Assembly (NCBI RefSeq): GCF_001306175.1
Contig: NZ_LGKN01000003.1
Coordinates: 930,001-994,000 of the forward strand
Direction of reading: 5' to 3'
Source of the DNA: Ardenticatena maritima
GTDB lineage: Bacteria > Chloroflexota > Anaerolineae > Ardenticatenales > Ardenticatenaceae
Length of the DNA: 64,000 nucleotides
Shown here in pieces: positions 33,960-43,063 of this stretch. Position 1 is the stretch's first letter. Every line of letters starts with the position of its first letter. Made by a program: the position numbers and the translations under genes. Under the pieces are notes generated by a model. The model ran no database searches. It was not told where the DNA came from and saw only the letters and a list, made by a program, of their open reading frames with translations.

Positions 33960-36038
33960 TCATGCATCGGTTGGCGTTGAGGGCGACCAATGCACACGCA
34001 CGGTTGTCCCTTCCCCCGGCTGGCTTTCCACGTGGAACAACGCTCCGATTGCCGCGGCGCGTTCCCGCATAATCCCCAACCCTAAACTGGTCGGCGGCAC
34101 ATGCTCGGGATTGAACCCGCGGCCATTGTCGGCGACTTGCAAGATGATGGTATCGCCTTGCGTGGTGAGCGCAAGTGTGGCGTGGGTGGCGTGGGCATGC
34201 TTGATGACATTATTCAACGCCTCTTGCGCAATACGATACAACGCCACCTTGACATCGGTGGGCATCTCCACGGGGACCAGGTGCGTTTCAATGTGCAACC
34301 GCCCACGGCTGGCGGCGGCATCGGCAAGGTGCTGGAAGATACGCTCCACAGGCGCTTCAATCAGGGCTTGCGGGCGCAGTTCCAACAACAACGTGCGCAT
34401 TTCCGCCAGCGCGCCGCGCGTCAATTGGCGCAATTCTTCCAGCCGCCGCCATGCTTCGTCGGGGTTGCGCTCGGCAATGCGTGGAATCACATCGGCGAGG
34501 ATACTCGCCGAGAAGAGCGTCTGCGTGACTGAATCGTGCAAGTCGCGCGCAATACGGTTGCGCTCGGCTTCCACCGCAGCGCGTTCAACCCGTTCGCGCA
34601 AGTGGGCGTTTTCGATAATGAGGGTTGTTTGGTCGGCAAAGGTGCGCAGTAACGCCAGCATTTCGTCGTCAAGCGTCAGATGGGTTGTGAAATACAACGC
34701 CAGCGTGCCAAACAGTTCACCCTCGACCATGAGCGGCAATGCGACAGCCGTTTGAAAAGAATCCACCACCTCGCGCAACGCACGCCGGGCTTCGGGCGAA
34801 AGGGAAGCGGTATGGCTCAAAAACGCTTCAAAGGCTTGCTGCATATCATGCAAGACTACCACCTCGCCGCTCTGGCTGGCACGTCCGGAGACGCCCGCGC
34901 CGGCAGGCACCTGTAAACAGGCAACTTCGTCTGGCAAATTGTGCACCGCGAGGACATTCAAACAGCGCTGGTCGGCGTCGTAGCCAAAAATGACGGCGGC
35001 TTGGCTGTGGAGCAAGCGGCTCGCCTGTTCAACAACACGCGCCAGCAACGCATGCAGGGCAATCCCACGGTTGAGCGCCTCCACCAGGTCGCGCAAACTT
35101 TCGGCGATGCGGCGGCGACGCTCAATTTGTGCAGTGCGCTCGGCAACACGTTTTTCCAGCGTGGCGGCATACGCGCGCAGTTGTTCGCGCAGTTGGGCTT
35201 GCTGAATGGCAATGGCGAGCATAGCGGCAATTTCGCGCAAGGTCTCAATCTCGGCTTCGCCAAAATCGGTGCCGGGCGCGCCAAGGATATTCAGTGTGCC
35301 CACCAGGGTATCGTTGACCAGCAGCGGCAACCCCAGATAGGGGCGCATCTCCTGTTGGGGCAAAGGCGGGGCAATCGGCGTGTGCGCCTCCACAGGGTGT
35401 GCCAGCGAAATGCGCTCGCCGGCGCGGAAAGGCAAAGGCGTACCGCTGCCTTCATACGTGGCCAGTGTCTCGGCTTCCTGTCGGGTTTCATCAAACAGGA
35501 AGACGAAAAAATCGGCGTGGGGAAGCAACGACGCCGCTCCTTTGAGCGCCAGCGTCGCCACTTCGGTTGGTGAATGCGCCGCCAAGACGGCATGCTCAAT
35601 CTCATAGAGTGTGCGTAGTCGCTGGGCGTAGCGCTCACGCGCCTCTTCGGCGGCTTTGCGCGCGCGAATATCGCTGATGAACGCTAGCACAACACGCTCG
35701 CCATTCAACTCGGTATGGCTGAGTGCAATTTCGACGGGGAACCGTGTGCCATCCTTCCGAAGCGCTTCCAGGTCAAGGTTGATTCCCATGGGGCGCGTGC
35801 GCGGCGCTGTCATGTAGGTGGCGCGATGCCGCACATGTTGCTCGCGCGCTTCGGGCGGCAAAAGGTCTTCCACCGTCAGGTGCGCCCATTCATGCGGCGC
35901 ATAGCCAAAGAGGCGGCAAGCGGCTTGATTGGCATGGGCAATCGTCCCATCGGCGCGCACTACCAGAATGCCAATGGGCGAGACATCAAAAATACGCTGG
36001 TTGACGAGATGCCAAATTGGGTCGGCGGTTGTCATCAT
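33960..36038 (-). CDS. PAS-GAF-GAF sensor histidine kinase (HisKA_3, NarX/DegS type)
   Basis: A 692-residue kinase without membrane segments. Order: PAS (about 10-140, with GILVVRADGTIAHANQAAC), first GAF (about 150-290), a coiled segment, second GAF (about 325-480), HisKA_3 box ERNRIARDLHDSVTQTL near 490, and an ATP-binding domain with DNGRGF and LGLGIMRERA. HisKA_3 kinases pair with NarL-type regulators, and one is encoded 17 nt downstream. PAS/GAF suggests a cytosolic redox, gas or small-molecule signal. GGGAGG precedes the start; a second ATG follows at once. A TACAAT box (36060-36065, minus strand) is a likely -10. Confidence 0.92.
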   Translation of the reverse strand: MMTTADPIWHLVNQRIFDVSPIGILVVRADGTIAHANQAACRLFGYAPHEWAHLTVEDLLPPEAREQHVRHRATYMTAPRTRPMGINLDLEALRKDGTRFPVEIALSHTELNGERVVLAFISDIRARKAAEEARERYAQRLRTLYEIEHAVLAAHSPTEVATLALKGAASLLPHADFFVFLFDETRQEAETLATYEGSGTPLPFRAGERISLAHPVEAHTPIAPPLPQQEMRPYLGLPLLVNDTLVGTLNILGAPGTDFGEAEIETLREIAAMLAIAIQQAQLREQLRAYAATLEKRVAERTAQIERRRRIAESLRDLVEALNRGIALHALLARVVEQASRLLHSQAAVIFGYDADQRCLNVLAVHNLPDEVACLQVPAGAGVSGRASQSGEVVVLHDMQQAFEAFLSHTASLSPEARRALREVVDSFQTAVALPLMVEGELFGTLALYFTTHLTLDDEMLALLRTFADQTTLIIENAHLRERVERAAVEAERNRIARDLHDSVTQTLFSASILADVIPRIAERNPDEAWRRLEELRQLTRGALAEMRTLLLELRPQALIEAPVERIFQHLADAAASRGRLHIETHLVPVEMPTDVKVALYRIAQEALNNVIKHAHATHATLALTTQGDTIILQVADNGRGFNPEHVPPTSLGLGIMRERAAAIGALFHVESQPGEGTTVRVHWSPSTPTDA

Positions 36039-36118
36039 TTTCCCTCCCCGCTGAGGGCGATTGTATCAGAGGTTGAGAAAAGCAAAAGCAGGCTGAACGC
36101 CGGCGAACATACCCACGC

Positions 36119-36613
36119 CTACGCCAACGCACGCTTCGCCCAACGCACGCACCACCATCCAAGTCCCACACCCCACATCAGCACGCAAAAGAGGTAAACG
36201 GTCGCAAATGAAACCACCCCCAGAAGCGGATTCCCCTCGCCCAAAGGCCACAACAAGCGCATCTCGCTGTACAGAAACGCATCCAACACAACATGCGAAT
36301 ACGCCCCCAGCAACGCGCCCAGCCAAACCGCGCGTTGATTCTCGCCCCGCCAGTCGCCCCAATTGGGCACCTGCGCGCGCTTCCCTCCACGGCGAATGAG
36401 CGTCCAAGCCAGCACCGTCGCGCCGAACGCGAGTGTTGCGCCGCCCAAAGTGTGCATGGTGCGGTGCAAAGGCGGGTTGTGCGTCAAGATGAAGTAGGCC
36501 GGTTCCACGTCAATGATGATATTGGCGAGGCAAAACGCCGGCCAGTTGACGGCGCGCGGCGCGGCGGCGTTCAACGCCAACCCCGGCCCAAAATGCAGCG
36601 GTGTGAACGGCAT
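36119..36613 (-). CDS. Membrane protein, putative metal-dependent hydrolase (YdjM/DUF457-like)
   Basis: A 164-residue protein with about four membrane segments. The opening MPFTPLHFGPGLALN and the pattern of His/Asp at membrane edges (HRTMHTLGG and YSHVVLDAFLYSEM) resemble small membrane-bound predicted hydrolases of the YdjM type. Catalysis has not been shown for most of these. AGGAGG sets the start. It is divergent from the TetR gene. Family name moderately sure; function unknown. Confidence 0.6.
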   Translation of the reverse strand: MPFTPLHFGPGLALNAAAPRAVNWPAFCLANIIIDVEPAYFILTHNPPLHRTMHTLGGATLAFGATVLAWTLIRRGGKRAQVPNWGDWRGENQRAVWLGALLGAYSHVVLDAFLYSEMRLLWPLGEGNPLLGVVSFATVYLFCVLMWGVGLGWWCVRWAKRALA

Positions 36614-36687
36614 GGCTTCCTCCTGTTGTCCATGCACTCAATGCCGGCATCAAACGAACCAACAGCGGCTATTTTCCACGACACGCC

Positions 36688-36716
36688 TTGACATGGCAAC
36701 CCAACAAGTGTACCCT
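36688..36716 (+). promoter_or_regulatory. Promoter of the TetR-ABC operon
   Basis: TTGACA, 17-nt spacer, TACCCT (weak -10). The start would be near 36723, immediately before the operator palindrome. Confidence 0.5.
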
Positions 36717-36727
36717 GCGTACAGAAA

Positions 36728-36744
36728 ACCGACCGGCGGTCGGT
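36728..36744. promoter_or_regulatory. TetR-type operator palindrome
   Basis: ACCGACCG-G-CGGTCGGT is a perfect 8+8 palindrome around one central base, 39 nt before the TetR gene and just after the probable transcription start. Operators of this GACCG/CGGTC style are common for TetR-family proteins, so autorepression is likely (inference). Confidence 0.7.
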
Positions 36745-36782
36745 CGAGAAATTACCAATTCAATGCTGTGCAGGATGAAATG

Positions 36783-37514
36783 ATGAGCGAATCAACCACA
36801 ACCAAACGCGCCGCAACACGTATCGACGCCATTTTGGATACCGCTGAAGCCCTTTTCATGGAAAAAGGGTATGACGCTACCTCCATGCGCGACATCGCCA
36901 AGGCGGTCGGTATTGCCAAAGGCACGCTCTATCATCACTTCGCTTCCAAACTCGACTTGCTGGACGCGGTCGTCCAGCGGCGCAGTCGCGCTGTGCTCGC
37001 CACATTCGAGCCACTCATCAACGATTCCACCATTGACGCCCCTTCCAAGTTGCGCTTGCTCTTTTTGCAAGGCAACCAGTGGAAAATTGAGCATCGCGAT
37101 TTCATTCTCTCTATCGCCAAAGTCATGTATCGCCCCGAAAACGCCATCTGGCGTGAACAAATCTACCGCACCGCGCTGGAAATGGAAGCACCGCTCCTGT
37201 CGGCTATCATCCGCCAAGGCATTGACGAAGGGCACTTCGACGTAGAAGACCCCGAAGCCACCGCCCCCATCGTGCTCACCATGGCACGCGAGTTCAGCGA
37301 CGCCTTCGCCCGTGCCCTGCTCGCCAACGACCACACACCTGAAACGGTGCGCTGGTTGCACCGTAAAGCCCGCGCCTACGAGCGGAGCATGGAGCGCGTG
37401 TTGGGCATGTCCGTCGGCACGCTCCACCTTAACCTGGAGACGATTGTATCAGCATGGTTTCCCGACCACCTGTCGGAAAACGAGGAAACGCACCAATCAA
37501 CACAAAGGAGTTGA
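36783..37514 (+). CDS. TetR/AcrR-family transcriptional regulator
   Basis: A 243-residue repressor. The N-terminal helix-turn-helix (residues about 10-60) shows RIDAILDTAEALFMEKGYDA and the recognition segment AVGIAKGTLYHHFASK. The C-terminal ligand domain is unassigned and somewhat long. The start is either 36780 or 36783; AGGA spacing favours 36783. The stop is 3 nt before the ABC ATPase gene, so it should control its own ABC exporter operon through the palindrome at 36728. Confidence 0.93.
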   Translation: MSESTTTKRAATRIDAILDTAEALFMEKGYDATSMRDIAKAVGIAKGTLYHHFASKLDLLDAVVQRRSRAVLATFEPLINDSTIDAPSKLRLLFLQGNQWKIEHRDFILSIAKVMYRPENAIWREQIYRTALEMEAPLLSAIIRQGIDEGHFDVEDPEATAPIVLTMAREFSDAFARALLANDHTPETVRWLHRKARAYERSMERVLGMSVGTLHLNLETIVSAWFPDHLSENEETHQSTQRS

Positions 37515-37517
37515 GCC

Positions 37518-38429
37518 ATGAGCGCCATCATCCAAATGCAAGACCTGACGAAGTACTACGGGAAACATCGCGGTGTAGAAGGGCTGACACTCACCATCGA
37601 AGAAGGCGAAGTGTTTGGGTATCTCGGTCCCAACGGGGCGGGGAAAACGACCACCATCCGCCTCTTGCTCGATTTTATTCGCCCAACGCGGGGCTGGGCA
37701 AAGGTGTTCGGGCTGGATACACGCGAGCACAGCATTGAAATTCGCCGCCAGGTGGGTTATCTGCCGGGCGAACTCGCCCTCTACGAAAACCTGCGCGCCG
37801 ACCAGCTGTTGCGCTTCTTCGCCAACCTGCGCGGCGGTGTGGATTGGGCGTATGTGGAAGAATTGGCGGAACGCTTCCAATTCGACATGAGCCGCAAAAT
37901 TGGGCAATTCTCGCGCGGGAACAAGCAGAAACTGGGTATTATCCAGGCTTTCATGCACAAACCCAAACTGCTGATTCTCGACGAGCCCACCAGCGGGCTA
38001 GACCCCCTCATGCAACAGGAATTTTACCGCCTGATTGACGAAGTGCGCGCCGAAGGGCGCACCATCTTTTTCTCATCGCACATCCTGCCCGAAGTCGAAC
38101 GGGTCTGCACGCGCGTGGGCATCATCCGCGATGGGCAGCTGGTGGACGTGCAGGATATCGCCACGCTCAAACAGCGCGCCCTGCGGCGCATCGAGTTCCG
38201 CTTTGCCGAGCCTGTGCCGCATGGCGCGTTCGACAATCTGCCCAACGTCACGAATGTGGAATACAACTCGCATACGGTGCGCTTCACCGTTCAGGGGCAA
38301 GTAGACCCCATCATCAAAGCCGTCGCATCCTACACGGTGGAAGACGTGGTGAGCCACGAGGTCAGCCTGGAAGAAGTCTTCATGGCCTACTACCGCACCA
38401 CGCCGGAGAAGGAGGTGCAACATGCTTAG
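37518..38429 (+). CDS. ABC-2 type exporter ATP-binding protein
   Basis: A 303-residue ATPase: Walker A LGPNGAGKTTT near 36-44, signature FSRGNKQKLGI (an atypical LSGGQ, with FSRGN), Walker B LLILDEPTSGLD, and switch His in FSSHIL. The C-terminal 80 residues form the extra domain seen in drug and lipid exporter ATPases. Two permease genes follow with overlapping ends, so the exporter is one ATPase with a permease heterodimer. Substrate unknown; TetR control suggests a toxic or antibiotic compound. Confidence 0.92.
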   Translation: MSAIIQMQDLTKYYGKHRGVEGLTLTIEEGEVFGYLGPNGAGKTTTIRLLLDFIRPTRGWAKVFGLDTREHSIEIRRQVGYLPGELALYENLRADQLLRFFANLRGGVDWAYVEELAERFQFDMSRKIGQFSRGNKQKLGIIQAFMHKPKLLILDEPTSGLDPLMQQEFYRLIDEVRAEGRTIFFSSHILPEVERVCTRVGIIRDGQLVDVQDIATLKQRALRRIEFRFAEPVPHGAFDNLPNVTNVEYNSHTVRFTVQGQVDPIIKAVASYTVEDVVSHEVSLEEVFMAYYRTTPEKEVQHA

Positions 38430-39240
38430 CGCCCGCACGCTTCCCACCACCGTCTTCAACAAGGCGCTTTACGACCGCCGCCGCAGTCTGCCGGCATGGG
38501 GGCTTGCCATCTTCCTGCTGATTCTCTACATCGGCGGCTTCTATCCCATCCTCGCCGAAAATGAGGGTTTGCTGCAAATGTTTGAAAACGTGCCCGCCTC
38601 GCTCCGTGTCCTGGTGGGCGATATCGCCAGCCTCTCCAGCGCCGCGGGCTTCTTCGACATTGAACTTTTCAACTTCTTCCTGCCCTTCCTCTTCGCCATC
38701 GTCACCATCGGGCAAGGGCTTGCCGTTGTGGTGGGGGAAGAACGCAGCGGCACGCTGGACATCTTGCTGGCAAACCCCATCAGCCGCACGCGCCACGTGT
38801 TGGAAGGCGCCGCCGCCATCGCCGCCGAAGCCTTCTTCCTGGCGCTGGTCGTCGTCGTGGGTGTTGCCACCGCCAACGCCTTGTTCGACCTTGCCATTGA
38901 CATGCGCCGCACGCTCGAAGCCGCGCTGGCGCTGGCCCTGCTGGCAACCGTGTTGGGCTATGTGGCGCTCGCCGCGGGTGCATGGTTGGGCGACTATCAC
39001 CGCGCGCTTGGCGCAACCATTCTGTTCACGCTGGGCAGTTATTTCATCTATGCTTACGCCGACGTGAGCACAACGCTGGAACGCTTGCAGTGGCTTTCTG
39101 TTTTCTACTACTACCAGCACAACCATCCCATCCTCAACGGGCTGAATTGGGGCGACGCCGCCGTCCTGGTTGGGGTGGCGATTGGGCTGGTGGCATTGAG
39201 TGTTGTCGGTATCAACCGGCGAGATTTGGGGGTGGCATGA
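38422..39240 (+). CDS. ABC-2 exporter permease, first subunit
   Basis: A 272-residue membrane protein with about six helices. It overlaps the ATPase gene by 8 nt. The motif ERSGTLDILLANPISRTR near 110-127 is typical of ABC-2 permeases of the NatB/bacitracin-type group. It shares that motif and the end NRRDLGVA with the next gene, showing that the two permeases are paralogues. Confidence 0.88.
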   Translation: MLSARTLPTTVFNKALYDRRRSLPAWGLAIFLLILYIGGFYPILAENEGLLQMFENVPASLRVLVGDIASLSSAAGFFDIELFNFFLPFLFAIVTIGQGLAVVVGEERSGTLDILLANPISRTRHVLEGAAAIAAEAFFLALVVVVGVATANALFDLAIDMRRTLEAALALALLATVLGYVALAAGAWLGDYHRALGATILFTLGSYFIYAYADVSTTLERLQWLSVFYYYQHNHPILNGLNWGDAAVLVGVAIGLVALSVVGINRRDLGVA

Positions 39241-40079
39241 TGACAACCACAGTTCAACCAAAACAACGCACGACATTTGTGCCGTGGATTTTCTACCAAA
39301 CGCTCGTACAGCGTCGCCGCACGTTGCTCTACTGGATGCTTGCTCTGGGTGGGTTGACATTCTACACGGCTTCGTTCTATCCCACGCTGGTCGCCGGCAA
39401 TCAGGAAGCGCTCAACAACCTTGTCAACGAACTTCCGCCCTACATGGAAGCCCTTTTTGGGAAAATGGCGGGCTTTACTTCGCCCGAAGGGTATCTGGAC
39501 GCCAAACTCTATCTGCTCTTCATGCCCTTCGTGCTCATGGTCTACACTATCCGTTTTGGCACGTCTATCATCGCCGGCGAAGAGCAAGCCAAAACGATTG
39601 ACCTCTTGCTGGCGAACCCCGTCAGCCGCACGCGCGTGGTGCTCGAAAAATACGCCGCCATGCTCGTCGCCACGGCGCTGCTCGTCGGCGTGGTGGGGCT
39701 GGCGGTATGGCTAGCGGCGGTGCTTTACAACTTCGAGGTGAATACAAGCGGCCTGGTCGCCGTCAGCCTGCACCTGTACGGGCTGATTATCACGCTGGGG
39801 ACGCTTGCCATGTTCATCGCCAACGCGACCGCCAACACGCTGGTGGCTGCGGGGGTGACGGCGTTCATCGCGGTCGTCTCCTACTTCATCAACTCGTTCG
39901 CCGCTCTGAGCGAAACCGCTGAACGCCTGCAACCGCTCTCGCTCTTCTACTACTACCGCGGGCACGAACCGCTCTTCTCAGGCGTCCACGCCGCCGATTT
40001 GGGCGTTTTTGCACTGCTCAGCGCCATCTTCCTGGTGTTGGGGGTTGCCGCCGTCAACCGCCGTGATTTAGGCGCATAA
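39237..40079 (+). CDS. ABC-2 exporter permease, second subunit
   Basis: A 280-residue six-helix permease. EQAKTIDLLLANPVSRTRVV and the C-terminal VNRRDLGA mirror the first permease, so the pair probably forms a heterodimer. The ATG overlaps the previous stop (ATGATG with TGA between); either ATG at 39237 or 39240 may be used. The last gene of the TetR operon. Confidence 0.88.
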   Translation: MMTTTVQPKQRTTFVPWIFYQTLVQRRRTLLYWMLALGGLTFYTASFYPTLVAGNQEALNNLVNELPPYMEALFGKMAGFTSPEGYLDAKLYLLFMPFVLMVYTIRFGTSIIAGEEQAKTIDLLLANPVSRTRVVLEKYAAMLVATALLVGVVGLAVWLAAVLYNFEVNTSGLVAVSLHLYGLIITLGTLAMFIANATANTLVAAGVTAFIAVVSYFINSFAALSETAERLQPLSLFYYYRGHEPLFSGVHAADLGVFALLSAIFLVLGVAAVNRRDLGA

Positions 40080-40088
40080 GCAACCATC

Positions 40089-40131
40089 AGGCCTGGTCGG
40101 TCGCACTGGTCGGCCAGGCCTACCCATTTTT
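40089..40131 (+). terminator. Probable terminator of the ABC exporter operon
   Basis: AGGCCTGG pairs with CCAGGCCT over a 17-nt loop, followed by ACCCATTTTT. The loop is long and the T run is a little distant. Confidence 0.55.
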
Positions 40132-40184
40132 GCCACCTTGCGATACAATCATCACAGCCCATCTCGAACACGCGAGGGTTTCTT

Positions 40185-41504
40185 ATGCGCATTTTGATTG
40201 TGACACTCGGCTCACGCGGCGACATCCAGCCCTATGTGGCGTTGGGCAAAGGATTGCAAGCCGCGGGCTACGCGGTGAAAATTGCCACACACCGCCCGTT
40301 TGAGGCGTTTGTCCGCCGTCATGGTCTTGATTTTGCCCCCGTTGCCAGCGACCCCCGCGAGGAACTGCTCAGCCAGCGTGGGCAAGCATGGGTTGGTTCG
40401 GGGCAAAACCCCGTGCGCTTCTTCTACCGCTTCTACAAGTTGAGCGTGCCCTACATCGAACAAATGATGCGCGACGTGTGGAAAGCCGCGCAGGACGCCG
40501 ACGCCGTCATCGCGGCAATCCTGGGGCTTGCGGGATTGAACGCCGCCGAAGCGCGCCGCCTACCCGCCATCTTCGCCCCCGTCCAGCCGGTGCTGCGCAC
40601 GCGCTTCTACCCATCCGTCGCTGCGCCTGAATGCCGCAAAGCCGCGTTCATCTGTCGGCGCTACAACCTGCTCACACACATCGCGTGGGAATACGCCTTC
40701 TGGCTGCCTTTCCACCGCCTCATCAACCGCGCGCGCCGCGACATCATGGGATTGCCGCCCTACTCGTGGAAGCCGCCCTTTGCCCACATCGCACGTGGTC
40801 CTGTGCTGAATGGGTTTAGCCCGCTGGTGGTGCCCCCACCACCCGATTGGCCGCCGCACGTCTGCACCAGCGGCTACTGGTTCCTGCTGGAAGCCGACAC
40901 CTACACGCCGCCCGCCGACCTGGACGCCTTTCTGGCGGACGGACCGCCGCCCGTGTACATCGGTTTTGGCAGCATGCCCGACCCCAACCCGGAACAAACC
41001 GCCAACATGGTGCTCGACGCGGTGCAGCGCGCGGGTGTGCGTGCCGTGCTGGCGCGTGGGTGGGCTGGGTTGCAACCCCACGACGTCCCCGACACGGTCT
41101 TTTTGGTGGATGAAGTGCCCCATGATTGGCTTTTCCCGCGCATGGCGGCGCTGGTTCACCATTGCGGCGCCGGCACAACCGCCGCAGGCTTGCGCGCCGG
41201 CGTCCCCACCATTGGCGTTCCCCACTTTGCCGACCAACCCTTTTGGGCGCGCCGCATCCAGGCGCTGGGCGTGGGACCCCGTCCCATCCCGCGCCAACAC
41301 CTGACCACCGACCGCCTGACGGCGGCGCTTCTGCACGTGGTCCACAACCAAACCATGCGCGACGCCGCCGCCCATCTGGGCGAGCAGATTCGCGCGGAAG
41401 ACGGCGTGGGGCGCGCCGTGGCGTACATTCGCGAACAATTCGGCGCTGGGCGCGCGTTTTGGCAAAGCGCCCCCACGCTCGCCACCCAAGGAGCCGACGC
41501 ATGA
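40185..41504 (+). CDS. UDP-glycosyltransferase-like (GT1/sterol glucosyltransferase type)
   Basis: A 439-residue GT-B glycosyltransferase. The N-terminal MRILIVTLGSRGDIQPYVALG is the acceptor-domain signature shared with sterol and macrolide glucosyltransferases. The nucleotide-sugar motif HHCGAGTTAAGLRAGVP lies near residue 325, followed by PHFADQPFWA. Members put glucose on lipids, sterols or antibiotics. It overlaps the esterase gene by 4 nt (ATGA). Acceptor unknown. Confidence 0.88.
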   Translation: MRILIVTLGSRGDIQPYVALGKGLQAAGYAVKIATHRPFEAFVRRHGLDFAPVASDPREELLSQRGQAWVGSGQNPVRFFYRFYKLSVPYIEQMMRDVWKAAQDADAVIAAILGLAGLNAAEARRLPAIFAPVQPVLRTRFYPSVAAPECRKAAFICRRYNLLTHIAWEYAFWLPFHRLINRARRDIMGLPPYSWKPPFAHIARGPVLNGFSPLVVPPPPDWPPHVCTSGYWFLLEADTYTPPADLDAFLADGPPPVYIGFGSMPDPNPEQTANMVLDAVQRAGVRAVLARGWAGLQPHDVPDTVFLVDEVPHDWLFPRMAALVHHCGAGTTAAGLRAGVPTIGVPHFADQPFWARRIQALGVGPRPIPRQHLTTDRLTAALLHVVHNQTMRDAAAHLGEQIRAEDGVGRAVAYIREQFGAGRAFWQSAPTLATQGADA

Positions 41505-42382
41505 ACGAATGGCGACCCTACGAAGAGATCTTCGGCACGACGCACACCGTAAGCGGGCGCGTGCTGGTACGCCCCGCAGTTTACAGCCCGCAGTTGCAGA
41601 ACGAGCGCCATTTGCTCGTCTATCTGCCGCCCTCTTACGGGAGCGGCAAACGCTACCCCGTGCTCTACATGCACGATGGGCAAAACCTCTTCGACGCCGC
41701 GACATCGTTTGTCGGCGAGTGGCACGTGGACGAAACCATGGAACGCCTCGCCGCCGACGGGCTGGAAGCCATTGTGGTCGGCATTCCCAACGCCGGCGAC
41801 GCCCGCCGTGACGAATACAGTCCCTTCTACGACAAACGCCACCGCTCCGGTGGGCGCGGCGACGCCTATGTGCGCTTCATCACCGAAACCGTCAAACCGC
41901 TGATTGACGCCGACTTTGACACACGCCCCGAACGGGAGGCCACGGGCGTGGCGGGTTCTTCGCTGGGGGGCTTCATCAGCCTCTATGCGTTCTTTTCCGC
42001 GCCGCACATTTTCGGTTTTGCGGGCGTGATGAGCCCCGCCCTGCAATTCGCCGACGGGGCGCTTATTGACTGGGTGCACCACGCCCGCACAGTCCCCGGT
42101 CTGCTCTATGTGGACGTGGGCACGCGCGAACTGGCTTTCCGCCGCACCGACATCCCACTGCTGCGCCCCTACTCGCGACGGTACGTCAAACTCGTGCGCC
42201 GTCTGGTGCATGTGCTGGAACAAAAAGGCTACACGCGCGGTCAGACGCTCTGCTACATCGAAGAAAAGGGGGCTGAACACAACGAAAGCGCCTGGGCGCG
42301 CCGTTTTCCCGACATGGTGCGCTTCTGGCTGGATGAACGCCACCCGTGTGGGGCGTCTCGTGGCTTTTTTCGGCGCGGCTGA
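41501..42382 (+). CDS. Alpha/beta-hydrolase esterase (esterase D / enterochelin esterase type)
   Basis: A 293-residue enzyme. Seen: VYLPPSYGSGKRYPVLYMHDGQNLFD near the N-terminus split by family-typical loops, nucleophile Ser in GSSLGG near 153, and a likely catalytic His in AEHNESAW near 263. The group hydrolyses carboxylic esters such as siderophore esters or S-formylglutathione. No signal peptide. Start overlaps the glycosyltransferase stop, so the two are coupled. Confidence 0.85.
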   Translation: MNEWRPYEEIFGTTHTVSGRVLVRPAVYSPQLQNERHLLVYLPPSYGSGKRYPVLYMHDGQNLFDAATSFVGEWHVDETMERLAADGLEAIVVGIPNAGDARRDEYSPFYDKRHRSGGRGDAYVRFITETVKPLIDADFDTRPEREATGVAGSSLGGFISLYAFFSAPHIFGFAGVMSPALQFADGALIDWVHHARTVPGLLYVDVGTRELAFRRTDIPLLRPYSRRYVKLVRRLVHVLEQKGYTRGQTLCYIEEKGAEHNESAWARRFPDMVRFWLDERHPCGASRGFFRRG

Positions 42383-42409
42383 GCCAACACAACTCAAAAG
42401 GAAGGTGTG

Positions 42410-43063
42410 ATGAGTGCCCGAAACCGCATGTTGAACCGTTTGCGCCGCCATCTGCGCGCGACACAACATCCAGAACCGTGGCAATCTCGCCGCCATTTCG
42501 ACGACCTGAGCACCCGTTTCACCGAGGCGCTCACCGCCGCGGGGGGCGAAGTCATCCGCGTCGCCACGTACGATGAAGCGCGCACCCGCCTGCTCGCCCT
42601 GCTGGACGAGATCCACGCCAACCGTGTCGCCCTCAACGACGAACCGCTGTTGCGCCGCCTGGCGTTGCCCGAACACGCTCAGCGCCCCATCGAGTGGCAC
42701 ATCGTGGGCGACGACCAGAACGCCCTGCGCACCTTCTGCGCCCACGCCGACGTCGGTATCACCGCCGCCGAGTGTGCGCTCGCCGAAACCGGCACCGTGG
42801 TCGTGCAAAGCGGGCGCGGCAAAAGCCGCCTGGTCTCGTTGTTGCCGCCTGTGCATATTGCCGTCCTCACCAGCGACCAACTCACCACCGACCTTTTCAC
42901 CTGGGCGGAACACCACCGCCCCACCCACATGCCCGCCAACCTGGTCTTCATCAGTGGACCAAGCAAAACCGCCGACATTGAGCAAACGCTGGCGATTGGC
43001 GTGCATGGACCCAAACGCTTCATCGCCCTGCTCATCGAAACCGCAAGGGGAGCAACGCCATGA
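42410..43063 (+). CDS. LUD-domain protein (LutC/YkgG family)
   Basis: A 217-residue LUD-domain protein. Diagnostic segments: GITAAECALAETGTVVV near 120-136 and SGPSKTADIEQTLAIGVHGP near 183-202. LutC works with LutA and LutB (Fe-S proteins) to oxidise L-lactate; LutA and LutB are not in the window. The start at 42410 has AAGGAAGG. Its stop overlaps the recombinase start (ATGA). Confidence 0.87.
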   Translation: MSARNRMLNRLRRHLRATQHPEPWQSRRHFDDLSTRFTEALTAAGGEVIRVATYDEARTRLLALLDEIHANRVALNDEPLLRRLALPEHAQRPIEWHIVGDDQNALRTFCAHADVGITAAECALAETGTVVVQSGRGKSRLVSLLPPVHIAVLTSDQLTTDLFTWAEHHRPTHMPANLVFISGPSKTADIEQTLAIGVHGPKRFIALLIETARGATP

